A stretch of 64,000 nt of DNA from Aquabacterium sp. A7-Y (GCF_026153205.1 NZ_JAPFBW010000004.1:186001-250000); one strand, 5' to 3'. Positions 11,003 through 20,058 are shown, numbered from the stretch's first letter. The notes: generated from the letters alone by a model not told the origin. Made by a program: numbers and translations.

Positions 11003-12676
11003 TCAGTCGTTGGCGAAGATGTTGTTGTCCTTGGTTTCGCGCACGAACAGCGCGCCGATCACCACCGTCGCGAGCGCGATGGCCACCGGGTACCACAGGC
11101 CGTTGTAGATGTTGCCGGTCTGCGCCACGATCGCGAACGAGATGGTGGGCAGCAGGCCGCCGAACCAGCCGTTGCCGATGTGGTACGGCAGGCTCATCGA
11201 GGTGTAGCGGATGCGGGTCGGGAACATCTCGACCAGCATGGCGGCGATCGGGCCGTAGACCATGGTCACGTAGATCACCAGCAGGGCGAGGATCGCGACG
11301 ACGAGCGGCCGGTTCAGCTTGGCCGGATCGGCCTTGGCGGGGTAGCCGGCCTCCTTGATCGCACTCGTGACCTCCTTCTTGAACTCGGCATCGCGCGCCT
11401 TGAGCGCGTCGCCGCTGAGGGCCTTGGCGTCGTAGGACTGGATCGTCTTGTCGCCGATCTTGATCACCGCGGTGCCGCTGCCGTCCACGGTTTCATAGTT
11501 GACCGAGTTGGCGGCCAGCAGCTGCTTCGCGACGTCGCAGGAGCTGGTGAACTTGGCAGTGCCGGTGGGATTGAACTGGAAGGAGCACTCGGCCGGGTTG
11601 GCGACCACCGAGACCGGGGCCGTGGCCTGGGCGCGGGCCAGGTCGGGGTTGGCCGCGTGGGTCAGGGCCTTGAACAGCGGGAAGTAGGTCGCCGCGGCGA
11701 TCAGGCAGCCGGCCAGGATGATGGGCTTGCGGCCGATCTTGTCCGACAGCGTGCCGAACACCACGAAAAAGGGCGTGCCGATCAGCAGAGAGATCGCGAC
11801 CAGCACGTTGGCCGTGGCGCCGTCGACCTTGAGCGCCTGGGTCAGGAAAAACAGCGCGTAGAACTGGCCCGTGTACCAGACCACCGCCTGACCGGCCACC
11901 ATGCCGAGCAGCGCCAGGATCACGATCTTGAGGTTGCGCCATTGACCGAAGGACTCGGACAGCGGCGCCTTCGAGGTCTTGCCCTCGGCCTTCATCTTCT
12001 GGAAGGCAGGCGACTCGTTCATGCTCATGCGGATCCACACGGACACGGCGAGCAGCGCGATCGAGAGGATGAAGGGAATGCGCCAGCCCCAGTCCTTGAA
12101 GGTGTCCTCGCCCAGCAGGGTGCGGGCACCGAGGATCACCATCAGCGACAGGAACAGCCCCAGCGTGGCGGTGGTCTGGATCCAGGAGGTGAAGGCACCG
12201 CGCCGGCCGTGCGGCGCGTGCTCGGCCACATAGGTCGCCGCGCCGCCGTACTCGCCGCCCAGGGCCAGGCCCTGCAGCAGGCGCAGCGCGATCAGCACCA
12301 CCGGCGCCGCAACGCCGATCGAGGCATAGGTCGGCAACACGCCGACGATGAAGGTCGACAGGCCCATCAAGAGGATGGTGACCAGGAAGGTGTACTTGCG
12401 CCCGATCATGTCGCCCAGGCGGCCGAACACCAGCGCACCGAAGGGACGCACGATGAAGCCCGCGGCAAAGGCCAGCAGCGCGAAGATGAAGGCCGAGGTC
12501 GGGTCCAGCCCGGAGAAGAACTGCGCGGCGATGATGGGCGCGAGCGACCCGTAGAGATAGAAGTCGTACCACTCGAACACGGTTCCGAGCGAGGAGGCGA
12601 AGATGACCTTCTTCTCCTCCCGGGTCATGGGCGCCTTGCCTGCGGCGGGCGCCTGCTTCGTCAGCGTTGCTGCCAT
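11003..12676 (-). CDS. MFS transporter, metabolite:H+ symporter (ProP-like) family
   Basis: Inner-membrane secondary transporter of 557 residues with about 12 helices. The cytoplasmic signatures GRLGDMIGRK after helix 2 and GTLSDKIGRKP after helix 8, together with SSLGTVFEWYDFYLYG near the start, are those of the MHS group (ProP, KgtP, ShiA relatives). The start at 12676 follows GGAGAC. An insertion of roughly 120 residues (about 345-465) between helices 9 and 10 contains two cysteines (AECSFQF, SSCDVAK) and is predicted to be periplasmic. This insert explains the length above the usual 430-450. The substrate is unknown, probably an organic acid or osmolyte. The small gene at 10838-10984 follows. 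Confidence 0.88.
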   Translation of the reverse strand: MAATLTKQAPAAGKAPMTREEKKVIFASSLGTVFEWYDFYLYGSLAPIIAAQFFSGLDPTSAFIFALLAFAAGFIVRPFGALVFGRLGDMIGRKYTFLVTILLMGLSTFIVGVLPTYASIGVAAPVVLIALRLLQGLALGGEYGGAATYVAEHAPHGRRGAFTSWIQTTATLGLFLSLMVILGARTLLGEDTFKDWGWRIPFILSIALLAVSVWIRMSMNESPAFQKMKAEGKTSKAPLSESFGQWRNLKIVILALLGMVAGQAVVWYTGQFYALFFLTQALKVDGATANVLVAISLLIGTPFFVVFGTLSDKIGRKPIILAGCLIAAATYFPLFKALTHAANPDLARAQATAPVSVVANPAECSFQFNPTGTAKFTSSCDVAKQLLAANSVNYETVDGSGTAVIKIGDKTIQSYDAKALSGDALKARDAEFKKEVTSAIKEAGYPAKADPAKLNRPLVVAILALLVIYVTMVYGPIAAMLVEMFPTRIRYTSMSLPYHIGNGWFGGLLPTISFAIVAQTGNIYNGLWYPVAIALATVVIGALFVRETKDNNIFAND

Positions 12677-12864
12677 GGTGTTTGTCTCCGGTTTGGACAT
12701 CACCGCCCCTGCCGGGGCGGTAGCGGGGACGACTATCAGTGCGGGCTCTGACCGCGTGCTGACGGCCAGCCAACGAAAGCTGACAAATTAGGGTGCAACC
12801 CTGAGCTTTGATTTCTTGATGTGCAACAAGATGCGTGCCCGGGGGGCGCATCAAGGGAAAACGA

Positions 12865-13542
12865 TCAGGCGCTCTCCCCCTGCCCTGGCCCGGCGCCGCG
12901 CCGCCGGCGCACCGAGCCGGGCTGCCACAGGCCAGCGTCCTCCCATCCGGGACCGTCGAACCAGGGGTCGCCCAGCAGGTACTCGCGCAACATCTCGAGC
13001 GAGTCGAGGCCCCAGAACAAGCGGCCGTCCACCTCGATGGTGGGAACGCCGAAGACGCCTCGCGCCGCGGCGTCGGCGGTCGCGGCGCGCAAGGCCTCCT
13101 TCACCTCGACGCTGCCCGGGTCGCGGCGCGGCGCGAGGCGGGCGACGAGATCGGGCAGGCGCGCCGGGTCCTCGGGGTTCTCGCCGCTGGTCCAGACATG
13201 GCGGAACAGGGTCTCGCAGACCCAGCGGTTGGGGGTGCCCTGCGGGCCCGCACAGGCGACCGCCAGGCGCAGCAGCGGCAGCGGGTTGAAGGGGTGGACG
13301 GCCGGGCGCTGCATCGGCAGTCCCAGCCGGCGCGCCAGCCAGCCGGCCTGGCGGTAGGTCCACTCGCGTTTCGGCGCGATCTCGGCGGGGCCCAGCTGGC
13401 CGTGGTGCTCCAGCAGGCCGGCGAACAGCACCGGCTGCCAGCGCACCTCGTGCGAGATGCCTTGCAGGGCCAGCGGCAGGCGCTCGAAGGCCATCCAGGC
13501 ATAGGGCGAGATGACATCGAAATAGAACCGCAGCTGCTTCAT
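12865..13542 (-). CDS. DsbA-like 2-hydroxychromene-2-carboxylate isomerase family protein
   Basis: Soluble thioredoxin-fold protein of 225 residues. The start MKQLRFYFDVISPYAWMAFE carries the FDxxSPYAW segment with the catalytic-type serine of glutathione-dependent HCCA isomerases (kappa-GST/NahD group). GVFGVPTIEVDGRLFWG near residue 180 is the cis-proline loop. There is no CxxC motif, so it is not an oxidoreductase of the DsbA type proper. The start overlaps the stop of the DUF1289 gene by 4 bp, making it the last gene of the liuBCDE-ybaK-DUF1289 transcript. A second paralogue lies just ahead of the same operon (20059-20661). Substrate unknown; the chromene reaction is only the family name. 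Confidence 0.83.
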   Translation of the reverse strand: MKQLRFYFDVISPYAWMAFERLPLALQGISHEVRWQPVLFAGLLEHHGQLGPAEIAPKREWTYRQAGWLARRLGLPMQRPAVHPFNPLPLLRLAVACAGPQGTPNRWVCETLFRHVWTSGENPEDPARLPDLVARLAPRRDPGSVEVKEALRAATADAAARGVFGVPTIEVDGRLFWGLDSLEMLREYLLGDPWFDGPGWEDAGLWQPGSVRRRRGAGPGQGESA

Positions 13543-13766
13543 TGCTCGCTTCCCCCGACGGTCCGCTGCACGCGGCGCAGCGGCAGTTGCTTCCACACCT
13601 GGCGCTTCTGCAGGTCGCTCATGCCGGACCAGGCCGCGATCTCGTCGAGCGTGCGCAGGCAGCCTTCGCACCAGCCGGTGCGGGGGTCCATGCGGCAGAC
13701 GCTGACGCAGGGACTCGGAACGCCGGGGCTCACGGGGGCCGCCATGCTGCCTCTCGCGGGGCTCAT
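13539..13766 (-). CDS. DUF1289 domain protein
   Basis: Small protein of 75 residues containing the DUF1289 signature SPCVSVCRMDPRTGWCEGC, with four cysteines likely to bind metal, then RTLDEIAAWSGMSDLQKRQVW. The start at 13766 is the third copy of a GGAGG ribosome-binding site and ATG created by the tandem repeat at 13758-13944; an internal ATG at 13745 would still give the whole domain. The stop overlaps the next gene by 4 bp. Function is unknown. Family members are widespread in proteobacteria and often sit at the ends of metabolic operons. Confidence 0.85.
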   Translation of the reverse strand: MSPARGSMAAPVSPGVPSPCVSVCRMDPRTGWCEGCLRTLDEIAAWSGMSDLQKRQVWKQLPLRRVQRTVGGSEQ

Positions 13767-13944
13767 TGGATAACCTCCGTGCTGCGCACTGCGGTGCGAG
13801 CCCCTTCGGGCGGCCGGGCGGGGCTCATTGGATAACCTCCGTGCTGCGCACTGCGGTGCGAGCCCCTTCGGGGCGGCCGGGCGGGGCTCATTGGATAACC
13901 TCCGTGCTGCGCACTGCGGTGCGAGCCCCTTCGGGCGGCCGGGC
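13758..13944. repeat. Three tandem copies of a 62-bp unit carrying RBS and start codon
   Basis: Units at 13758-13819 (62 bp), 13820-13882 (63 bp, one extra G) and 13883-13944 (62 bp) are otherwise identical. Eight bases of a fourth copy follow at 13945-13952. On the minus strand each unit holds CACGGAGGTTATCCAATGAG, a strong ribosome-binding site 7 bases before an ATG. The ybaK stop overlaps the first ATG (position 13953) as ATGA. That reading frame is 21 codons long and ends in another ATGA at 13888-13891. The next frame (13891 down to 13763) reads through the 63-bp unit and ends at the DUF1289 ATG. Each unit also contains inverted repeats GGGGCTC/GAGCCCC and CGCAC/GTGCG. The array therefore gives serial translational re-initiation between ybaK and DUF1289. 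Confidence 0.92.
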
Positions 13945-13949
13945 GGGGC

Positions 13950-14480
13950 TCATGCCGGCTCGGTGGCTGGTGTGACGTCCTCGACCGGCGCGCCGGTCAG
14001 TGCCGCCAGGTCTTGCGGCGCCACCCGGAACACCCCCTTCGGATGGCCTGCTGCGGCCCACACCTCGTCGAAGCGGAACAGCTCGCGGTCGATCAGGGTC
14101 ACCGGCTCGGTGAGGTGCGCGACCGGCGAGACACCGCCGATGGTGAAGCCGGTGCGCGCCTTGACGAAGTCGGCATCGGCGCGGCCGACCGGGCCCACCA
14201 GGGCGGTGACCTTCTTCTCGTCGACACGGCGGTCGCCCGAGGTGACGACCAGCACGGCGCGGTCGTCGCTCTTGCGGCGGAAGATCACGCTCTTGGCGAT
14301 CTGCCCGACCGCCACGCCCAGCGCCTCGGCCGCTTCCTGGGCGGTGCGGGCCGGCACTTCGAGGAACATCGGGGCATGCGGATGGCCCAGGCGGCGCAGC
14401 GCCTCGGTCACGCGCAGGAACCCCTCGGGCCGGGCCTCCATTCCGCTGGGGGTGTCCAGGGTGTCGTTCACACTGCTCAT
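13950..14480 (-). CDS. YbaK/EbsC family aminoacyl-tRNA deacylase
   Basis: Cytoplasmic protein of 176 residues in the YbaK/ProX family of trans-editing enzymes, which hydrolyse wrongly charged tRNAs such as Cys-tRNA(Pro) or Ala-tRNA(Pro). Diagnostic segments are VGQIAKSVIFRR with the conserved lysine, AVLVVTSGDRRVD, and the GFTIGGVSPVAHL loop that frames the active site. It overlaps the liuE stop by 4 bp and its own stop overlaps the first mini-frame of the tandem repeat. Its place in a leucine-degradation operon has no obvious biochemical reason. Which misacylated tRNA it clears cannot be told from sequence. Confidence 0.85.
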   Translation of the reverse strand: MSSVNDTLDTPSGMEARPEGFLRVTEALRRLGHPHAPMFLEVPARTAQEAAEALGVAVGQIAKSVIFRRKSDDRAVLVVTSGDRRVDEKKVTALVGPVGRADADFVKARTGFTIGGVSPVAHLTEPVTLIDRELFRFDEVWAAAGHPKGVFRVAPQDLAALTGAPVEDVTPATEPA

Positions 14481-15400
14481 GCCGCCTCCGTCTGCGCAGC
14501 CGGCCGTTTCGCCAGCACCGCGTTGCTAACCCGCGAGACCGGCTTGCGGCCCAGCACGCCCGAGATGAAACTCGCCGCATCGACCAGCCGGTCGAGGTCG
14601 ACGCCGCAATCGATGCCCAGGCCCTGCAGCAGGAACACCGCGTCCTCGGTCGCGACATTGCCGGTCGCCCCCTTGGCATAGGGGCAGCCGCCGAGCCCGG
14701 CGACGCTGGTGTCGAAGCTGGACACGCCCAGTTCCAGGCAGGCGTAGATGTTGGCCAGCGCCTGGCCATAGGTGTCGTGGAAATGCCCGCTCACCTCTGC
14801 CAGCGGGTAGTGCCTGAGGGCCCGCTCCATCGCGGCCTGCACGCGCCGCGGCGTGCCCACCCCGATGGTGTCGGCCACGCCGACATGGTCCACGCCGATG
14901 TCCTTCATCAGGCGCACGACCCGTTCGACCTCGTCGGGCGAGACCTCACCCTGGTAGGGGCAGCCGAGCGCGCAGGAAATCGCGCCCCGCACCTTGATGC
15001 CCCGTGCATGCGCCGCCTCGACCACCGGGCGGAAGCGCTCGATCGAGACTTCGATCGAGCAGTTGATGTTGCGCTGGCTGAAGGCCTCGCTCGCGGCGCC
15101 GAATACGACGATCTCGGCGGGCTGCGAAGGCAGCGCCGCCTCGTACCCCTGCAGGTTGGGTGTCAGCACCGAGTAGCGCACGCCCTCGCGGCGCTGCAGG
15201 CCGGCCAGAACCTCCGAGTTGTCGGCCATTTGCGGGACCCACTTGGGGCTGACGAAGCTGGTGACCTCGATCTCGCGCAGGCCGGCGGCCTGCAGGCGAT
15301 GCACCAGCTCGATCTTGTCGCGGGCGGCCACCGGCTGCTTTTCGTTCTGCAGCCCGTCGCGGGGGCCGACTTCGACCAGGGTGACGCGGTTCGGCATCAT
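14477..15400 (-). CDS. liuE: Hydroxymethylglutaryl-CoA lyase
   Basis: Last enzyme of leucine degradation: splits HMG-CoA into acetyl-CoA and acetoacetate. The protein has 307 residues and starts MMPNRVTLVEVGPRDGLQNE, the first strand with metal and substrate residues of the DRE-TIM family. The active-site signature DTSVAGLGGCPYAKGATGNV holds the catalytic cysteine, and GHFHDTYGQALAN carries metal-binding histidines. The ATG at 15400 has GGAG eight bases upstream; a TTG two codons earlier is less likely. It lies 92 bp behind liuD and overlaps ybaK, so it belongs to the liuBCDE transcript controlled from the operator at 19979. Confidence 0.95.
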   Translation of the reverse strand: MMPNRVTLVEVGPRDGLQNEKQPVAARDKIELVHRLQAAGLREIEVTSFVSPKWVPQMADNSEVLAGLQRREGVRYSVLTPNLQGYEAALPSQPAEIVVFGAASEAFSQRNINCSIEVSIERFRPVVEAAHARGIKVRGAISCALGCPYQGEVSPDEVERVVRLMKDIGVDHVGVADTIGVGTPRRVQAAMERALRHYPLAEVSGHFHDTYGQALANIYACLELGVSSFDTSVAGLGGCPYAKGATGNVATEDAVFLLQGLGIDCGVDLDRLVDAASFISGVLGRKPVSRVSNAVLAKRPAAQTEAA

Positions 15401-15492
15401 CGGCAAACTCCAAGATGTTCAGGGCCGGACGGCATGACGCCGGTCCGGCCGTTCATTCTGCCCGCGAGGCGCGATCCGCGCTCGGGGTGCGC

Positions 15493-17484
15493 TCAGGCGG
15501 TCTTCAGGCGCAACAGCTCGGCGCCCTCGGCGAGCTGGTCGCCGACCCGGTAGAGCACCACGTCGACGATGCCGTCGGCGGGCGCGGCAATGCTGTGTTC
15601 CATCTTCATCGCCTCCATCACCGCGAGCGCCTGGCCCTTGCGCACCGACTGGCCGGCCTGGACGTGCAGCGCAATCAGCTTGCCCGGCATCGGCGCGGTG
15701 AGACGGCCCGCGTCGTGGCCGCCCTCGCCGGCATGGGCGATCGCATCGAGCCATTGCAGCGAGGCGCTGCCCTGCGGTCCGAACACCGCGAAGCCATCGC
15801 CATGGCGGTATACCGAAAGGGTCCAGCGCCGCTCGCCGAGGCGGACGTCGTAGCGGTCGGCACCGAGCGGGCCGGCGCGCAGCGGCAGGCGCTGCCCGGC
15901 GAGTTCCACCAGGTGCGAACCGTCGTGCAGGTATTCCAGGCTCGCGACATGGCGCTGGCCGGCCGCGTCGAGCACCTCGAGGCGCCTGCGCGCCACGCCG
16001 TGCAGGCGCCAGCCATCGCGACGCGACCACGGATCGGTGGTTTGCGTCGCCGCCTCCTCCTGCAGCAGGCGCGCCGCCACGCCGGCCAAGGCGCCCTCCA
16101 GCGGCAGACCGGGCTGCCCGAACAAGGCCTCGCGTTCGCGCTCGATCAGCGCGGTGTCGAGGTCGGCCTGAGCGAAGGAGCGGCTCGCCACGACGCGCCG
16201 CAGGAAAGCCACGTTGGTGTGCAGCCCGACGATGTGGGTCTCGGCCAGCGCGGCGTCGAGGCGGGCCAGGGCCTGGGCCCGGTCCTCGCCCCAGACGATG
16301 AGCTTGGCGATCATCGAGTCGTACCAGGGCGAGATCTCGTCGCCCTCGCGCACGCCGGCGTCGATGCGCACCGGCGCCACCGCGAACTCGGCCGCTGCAG
16401 CCGGGGCGCGGAACACACGCAGCCGCCCGGTGGCCGGCAGGAACTGCGCCTCCGGGTTCTCGGCGCACAGCCGCGCCTCGATCGCATGGCCGTGCAGGCG
16501 CAGCTCGTGCTGGCGCGCCGGCAGCGGCTCGCCCGCGGCGACCCGGAGCTGCCACTCGACCAGGTCATGGCCGGTGATGGCCTCGGTCACCGGGTGCTCG
16601 ACCTGCAGCCGGGTGTTCATCTCCATGAAGTAGAAACGCCCGTCCTGCTCGGCGATGAACTCCACCGTGCCGGCGCCGACGTAAGCCACGGCCCGCGCGG
16701 CCGCCACCGCGGCCTCGCCCATCTCGGCCCGGCGCTCGGGTGTCATGCCCGGCGCCGGGGCCTCCTCCAGCACCTTCTGGTGGCGGCGCTGCACCGAGCA
16801 GTCGCGCTCGAAGAGGTACACGCACTCGCCGTGGCTGTCGCCGAACACCTGGATCTCGATGTGGCGCGGGCGTGTGACGTACCGCTCGACCAGCACGTGG
16901 TCGTCGCCGAAGCTCGCCGCGGCCTCACGCTTGCAGGACGCGAGCGCCGCCTCGAACTCCTCGGCCTGCTGGACCAGCCGCATGCCCTTGCCGCCGCCCC
17001 CGGCGCTGGCCTTGATCAGCACCGGGTAGCCGATGCGCCCGGCTTCGGCCTTGAGGAAGTCGGGCTCCTGGCGCTCGCCGTGGTAGCCGGGCACCAGCGG
17101 CACGCCGGCCTTCTCCATCAAGGCCTTGGCCGCCGCCTTGCTGCCCATCGCGGCGATGGCCGAGGCCGGTGGTCCGATGAAGGCGATGCCCGCCTCGGCA
17201 CAGGCGCGCGCGAAGTGCTCGTTTTCGCTCAGGAACCCGTAGCCGGGGTGCACCGCCTCGGCGCCAGTGGCGCGGGCGGCTTCGAGCACGCGCTGGGCCA
17301 GCAGGTAACTCTCGCGCGGCGCCGAGGCGCCGATGTGCACCGCTTCGTCGCAGGCACGCACGTGGCGCGCGCCGGCATCGGCGTCGGAATAGACCGCGAC
17401 GGTGCGGATGCCCAGGCGGCGCGCGGTGGCGGCGACGCGGCAGGCGATCTCGCCGCGGTTGGCGATCAGGATCTTCTTGAACAT
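15493..17484 (-). CDS. liuD: Methylcrotonyl-CoA carboxylase, biotin carboxylase/carrier (alpha) subunit
   Basis: ATP- and biotin-dependent subunit of 3-methylcrotonyl-CoA carboxylase, 663 residues. The biotin carboxylase N-domain starts MFKKILIANRGEIACRVAAT. The ATP-grasp domain (about 115-320) includes KASAGGGGKGMR and FYFMEMNTRLQVEHPVTE. The C-domain runs to about 445. A middle linker region (about 460-580) is followed by the carrier domain with AVMEAMKMEHS, where Lys627 is the biotinylated residue. The start at 17484 is fixed by this N-terminus; it lies 20 bp behind liuC. Together with liuB it forms the alpha6beta6-type enzyme. A geranyl-CoA carboxylase is an alternative, but the liuABCE context favours methylcrotonyl-CoA. 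Confidence 0.95.
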   Translation of the reverse strand: MFKKILIANRGEIACRVAATARRLGIRTVAVYSDADAGARHVRACDEAVHIGASAPRESYLLAQRVLEAARATGAEAVHPGYGFLSENEHFARACAEAGIAFIGPPASAIAAMGSKAAAKALMEKAGVPLVPGYHGERQEPDFLKAEAGRIGYPVLIKASAGGGGKGMRLVQQAEEFEAALASCKREAAASFGDDHVLVERYVTRPRHIEIQVFGDSHGECVYLFERDCSVQRRHQKVLEEAPAPGMTPERRAEMGEAAVAAARAVAYVGAGTVEFIAEQDGRFYFMEMNTRLQVEHPVTEAITGHDLVEWQLRVAAGEPLPARQHELRLHGHAIEARLCAENPEAQFLPATGRLRVFRAPAAAAEFAVAPVRIDAGVREGDEISPWYDSMIAKLIVWGEDRAQALARLDAALAETHIVGLHTNVAFLRRVVASRSFAQADLDTALIEREREALFGQPGLPLEGALAGVAARLLQEEAATQTTDPWSRRDGWRLHGVARRRLEVLDAAGQRHVASLEYLHDGSHLVELAGQRLPLRAGPLGADRYDVRLGERRWTLSVYRHGDGFAVFGPQGSASLQWLDAIAHAGEGGHDAGRLTAPMPGKLIALHVQAGQSVRKGQALAVMEAMKMEHSIAAPADGIVDVVLYRVGDQLAEGAELLRLKTA

Positions 17485-17504
17485 CGTGTCTCGGCGGGTT
17501 GTGT

Positions 17505-18284
17505 TCAGAGCGTCCAGGCGGCGGGCCGCTTGTCGAGGAAGGAGCGCACGCCTTCGCGCCCCTCGGCGCTCGCGCGCACGTCGGCGATGCGGCGGGCGGT
17601 GTCGGCGCGCAGTTCCGGCGTGAGCCGCGCGCCGGCGATGTCCTGCACCAGGCGCTTGCAGGCCTTCACGGCCTGCGGCCCGTTGGCGACGATCGCCTGC
17701 ACCAGCGCCTCCACCTGCGTGTCCAGCGCCTCGGGCGCGCAGACCTCGTGCACGAAGCCGAAACGCTGGGCCTCGCGGGCGCCGAAGCGCTCGGCGGTGA
17801 CGAAGTAGCGGCGCGCCGCCTGCTCGCCCATCGCCCGGATCACATAAGGGCTGATGGTCGCGGGCAGCAGCCCCAGCTTCGCCTCCGAGAGGCAGAACTG
17901 CACCGGCTCGGCGGCCACGACGATGTCGCACACCGCCGCCAGCCCCACGCCGCCGGCATAACAGTCGCCCTGGATGCGGCCGACCAGCGGCACCGGGCAG
18001 CTGTAGAGCGTCCACAGCATCTCGGCCAGGCGGGCCGCGTCGTCGCGGTTCTCCTCCCAGCTGTAGTCGGCCATCGCGCGCATCCAGTTCAGGTCCGCGC
18101 CGGCGCTGAAGGCCTTGCCGTGCGCGCCCAGCACGATCACCCGCAGGCTCTCGTCCTGGCCCAGCGCATGGAAGCAACGGGTCAGCTCGGTGATGGTGGT
18201 GTCGTTGAAGGCGTTGCGCACCTCGGGGCGGTTGAGCCACACGCGGGCCACCGGGCCCTGGCGCTGGATGTCGAGCGTCTGCAT
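17505..18284 (-). CDS. liuC: Methylglutaconyl-CoA hydratase (enoyl-CoA hydratase family)
   Basis: Crotonase-fold enzyme of 259 residues, predicted to hydrate 3-methylglutaconyl-CoA to HMG-CoA. Visible are the oxyanion-hole segments GKAFSAGADLNWM (about 60-72) and GDCYAGGVGLAAVCDIVVA (about 108-126), and SEAKLGLLPATISPYV. It begins 20 bp behind liuB and ends 20 bp before liuD, so translation and transcription are linked. The start MQTLDIQRQGPVARVWLNRP matches the first strands of the family. The specific substrate is inferred from the operon; the fold alone would allow other enoyl-CoA esters. Confidence 0.92.
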   Translation of the reverse strand: MQTLDIQRQGPVARVWLNRPEVRNAFNDTTITELTRCFHALGQDESLRVIVLGAHGKAFSAGADLNWMRAMADYSWEENRDDAARLAEMLWTLYSCPVPLVGRIQGDCYAGGVGLAAVCDIVVAAEPVQFCLSEAKLGLLPATISPYVIRAMGEQAARRYFVTAERFGAREAQRFGFVHEVCAPEALDTQVEALVQAIVANGPQAVKACKRLVQDIAGARLTPELRADTARRIADVRASAEGREGVRSFLDKRPAAWTL

Positions 18285-18304
18285 CGGGTTGCCTGCGTCG
18301 TAGG

Positions 18305-19927
18305 TCACATGCGGAAGACACCGAAGCGGGTGTCGGGGATGGGGGCGTTGCGACTCGCGCTCAGCGCCAGCGCCAGCACGCGACGGGTGTCGGCGGGGTC
18401 GATCACGCCGTCGTCCCACAGCCGGGCCGACGCGTAATAGGGGTGGCCCTGGTCTTCGTACTGGCGCCGTATCGGCGCCTTGAAGGCTTCTTCCTCCTCG
18501 GCGCTCCAGTGTCCGCCCTTGGACTCGATGCCGTCGCGCCTGACGGTGGCCAGCACGCTGGCGGCCTGCTCGCCGCCCATCACGCTGATGCGGGCGTTGG
18601 GCCACATCCACAGCAGGCGGGGGCCATAGGCGCGGCCGCACATGCCGTAGTTGCCGGCGCCGAAACTGCCCCCGATGATGACCGTGAACTTGGGCACCTC
18701 GGCGCAGGCCACCGCGGTGACCATCTTGGCGCCGGCGCGGGCAATGCCTTCGTTCTCGTACTTGCGACCCACCATGAAGCCCGTGATGTTCTGCAGGAAC
18801 ACCAGCGGCACCTTGCGCTGGCAGCACAGCTCGATGAAGTGTGCGCCCTTGTTCGCGCTCTCGGCGAACAGGATGCCGTTGTTGGCGATGACGCCCACCG
18901 GCATGCCGTCGATGTGGGCGAAGCCGGTCACCAGCGTCGCGCCATAACGCGCCTTGAACTCGTCGAACTCGCTGGCGTCGACGATGCGGGCGATGACCTC
19001 GCGCACGTCGAAGGGCTTGCGGGTGTCGGTGGGGATGATGCCGTACAGCTCCCGCGCGTCGTACTTCGGCGGTCGCGAGGCCACGGTCGCGCCGGTCTCC
19101 GGCTTGCACCCGTTGAGTCGCGCGACCGAGGCGCGCGCCAGGGCCAGCGCATGCAGGTCGTTCTGCGCCAGGTGGTCGGCCACACCCGAGAGCCGGGTGT
19201 GCACGTCGCCGCCGCCCAGGTCCTCGGCGCTCACCACCTCGCCGGTCGCCGCCTTCACCAGCGGCGGGCCGCCCAGGAAGATAGTGCCCTGCTCCTTGAC
19301 GATGATGGTCTCGTCGCTCATCGCCGGCACGTAGGCGCCGCCCGCGGTGCAGGAGCCCATCACCACGGCCAGCTGGGGGATGCCCTCGGCGCTCATGCGG
19401 GCCTGGTTGTAGAAGATGCGGCCGAAGTGGTCGCGGTCGGGGAACACCTCGTCCTGGTTGGGCAGGTTGGCCCCCCCGGAGTCGACCAGGTAGATGCACG
19501 GCAGCCGGTTCTGCTGCGCGATCTCCTGGGCCCGCAGGTGTTTTTTCACCGTCATCGGGTAGTAGGTGCCGCCCTTGACCGTCGCGTCGTTGCAGACGAT
19601 CACGCACTCGACGCCCGAGACGCGGCCGATGCCGGCGATCACGCCCGCGCCGGGGGCGGCATCGCGCCCGTCCTTCTCGGGGTACATCCCGAGCGCGGCC
19701 AGCGGCGCGATCTCGAGAAAGGGCGTGCCGGGGTCGAGCAGCATCTCGACCCGATCGCGCGGCAACAGCTTGCCGCGCGCCAGGTGCTTGGCGCGGGCGG
19801 CCTCGCCGCCTCCCTGGGCGATCGTGGCCAGGCGAGCGTTGAGGTCGGCCACCAGGGCCTGCATCGCGGCCGCATTGGCCTTGAAGTCCTCCGAGCGGGG
19901 GGACAACTTGGATTCAAGAACGGGCAT
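18305..19927 (-). CDS. liuB: Methylcrotonyl-CoA carboxylase, carboxyltransferase (beta) subunit
   Basis: Carboxyltransferase of 540 residues that transfers the carboxyl group from biotin to 3-methylcrotonyl-CoA. Two crotonase-like halves are visible. The N-half has [20 protein letters not shown] and [18 protein letters not shown], the C-half [20 protein letters not shown] and [20 protein letters not shown], each with glycine-rich oxyanion loops. It is the first gene of liuBCDE. The LiuR-type operator TGACGTTTACGTAAACGTCA lies 52 bp upstream of the start, so induction by leucine breakdown products is expected. High similarity to the MccB/LiuB pattern makes propionyl-CoA carboxylase unlikely. 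Confidence 0.95.
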   Translation of the reverse strand: MPVLESKLSPRSEDFKANAAAMQALVADLNARLATIAQGGGEAARAKHLARGKLLPRDRVEMLLDPGTPFLEIAPLAALGMYPEKDGRDAAPGAGVIAGIGRVSGVECVIVCNDATVKGGTYYPMTVKKHLRAQEIAQQNRLPCIYLVDSGGANLPNQDEVFPDRDHFGRIFYNQARMSAEGIPQLAVVMGSCTAGGAYVPAMSDETIIVKEQGTIFLGGPPLVKAATGEVVSAEDLGGGDVHTRLSGVADHLAQNDLHALALARASVARLNGCKPETGATVASRPPKYDARELYGIIPTDTRKPFDVREVIARIVDASEFDEFKARYGATLVTGFAHIDGMPVGVIANNGILFAESANKGAHFIELCCQRKVPLVFLQNITGFMVGRKYENEGIARAGAKMVTAVACAEVPKFTVIIGGSFGAGNYGMCGRAYGPRLLWMWPNARISVMGGEQAASVLATVRRDGIESKGGHWSAEEEEAFKAPIRRQYEDQGHPYYASARLWDDGVIDPADTRRVLALALSASRNAPIPDTRFGVFRM

Positions 19928-19978
19928 GGGGTCCTCGGGGCCGGCCGGCGGGTCGTTTTGATTCGGCTCGCCCGCCTG

Positions 19979-19998
19979 TGACGTTTACGTAAACGTCA
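19979..19998. promoter_or_regulatory. LiuR operator upstream of liuB
   Basis: Perfect 20-bp palindrome TGACGTTTACGTAAACGTCA. Near-identical sites occur at 31117, 31613 and 52433. On the minus strand the preceding T gives TTGACG, a possible -35 element, placing the palindrome in the promoter spacer as expected for a MerR-family regulator. Confidence 0.88.
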
Positions 19999-20058
19999 AT
20001 CTTACGCAAGTTGTCGTCGCCTGACCAGCGCTTGCCCGCAAGCGGGGGCCCGCCTGGC

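Noticed and set aside
12703-12720. CCGCCCC-TGCC-GGGGCGG hairpin ahead of the MFS gene
   Set aside because: Seven GC pairs are expected by chance in such DNA and it has no clear relation to a promoter or ribosome-binding site; not listed as a feature.
10604-12751. 715-codon plus-strand frame opposite the MFS transporter
   Set aside because: Shadow frame; also crosses an intrinsic terminator and the small minus-strand gene.
13758-13944. Reading the tandem 62-bp units as a CRISPR array
   Set aside because: Units are directly contiguous with no unique spacers, and no cas genes are near; it is a tandem duplication.
15493-18321. Reading liuD as a 942-residue protein
   Set aside because: The upstream third is the wrong frame of liuC; the biotin carboxylase N-terminus begins at 17484.
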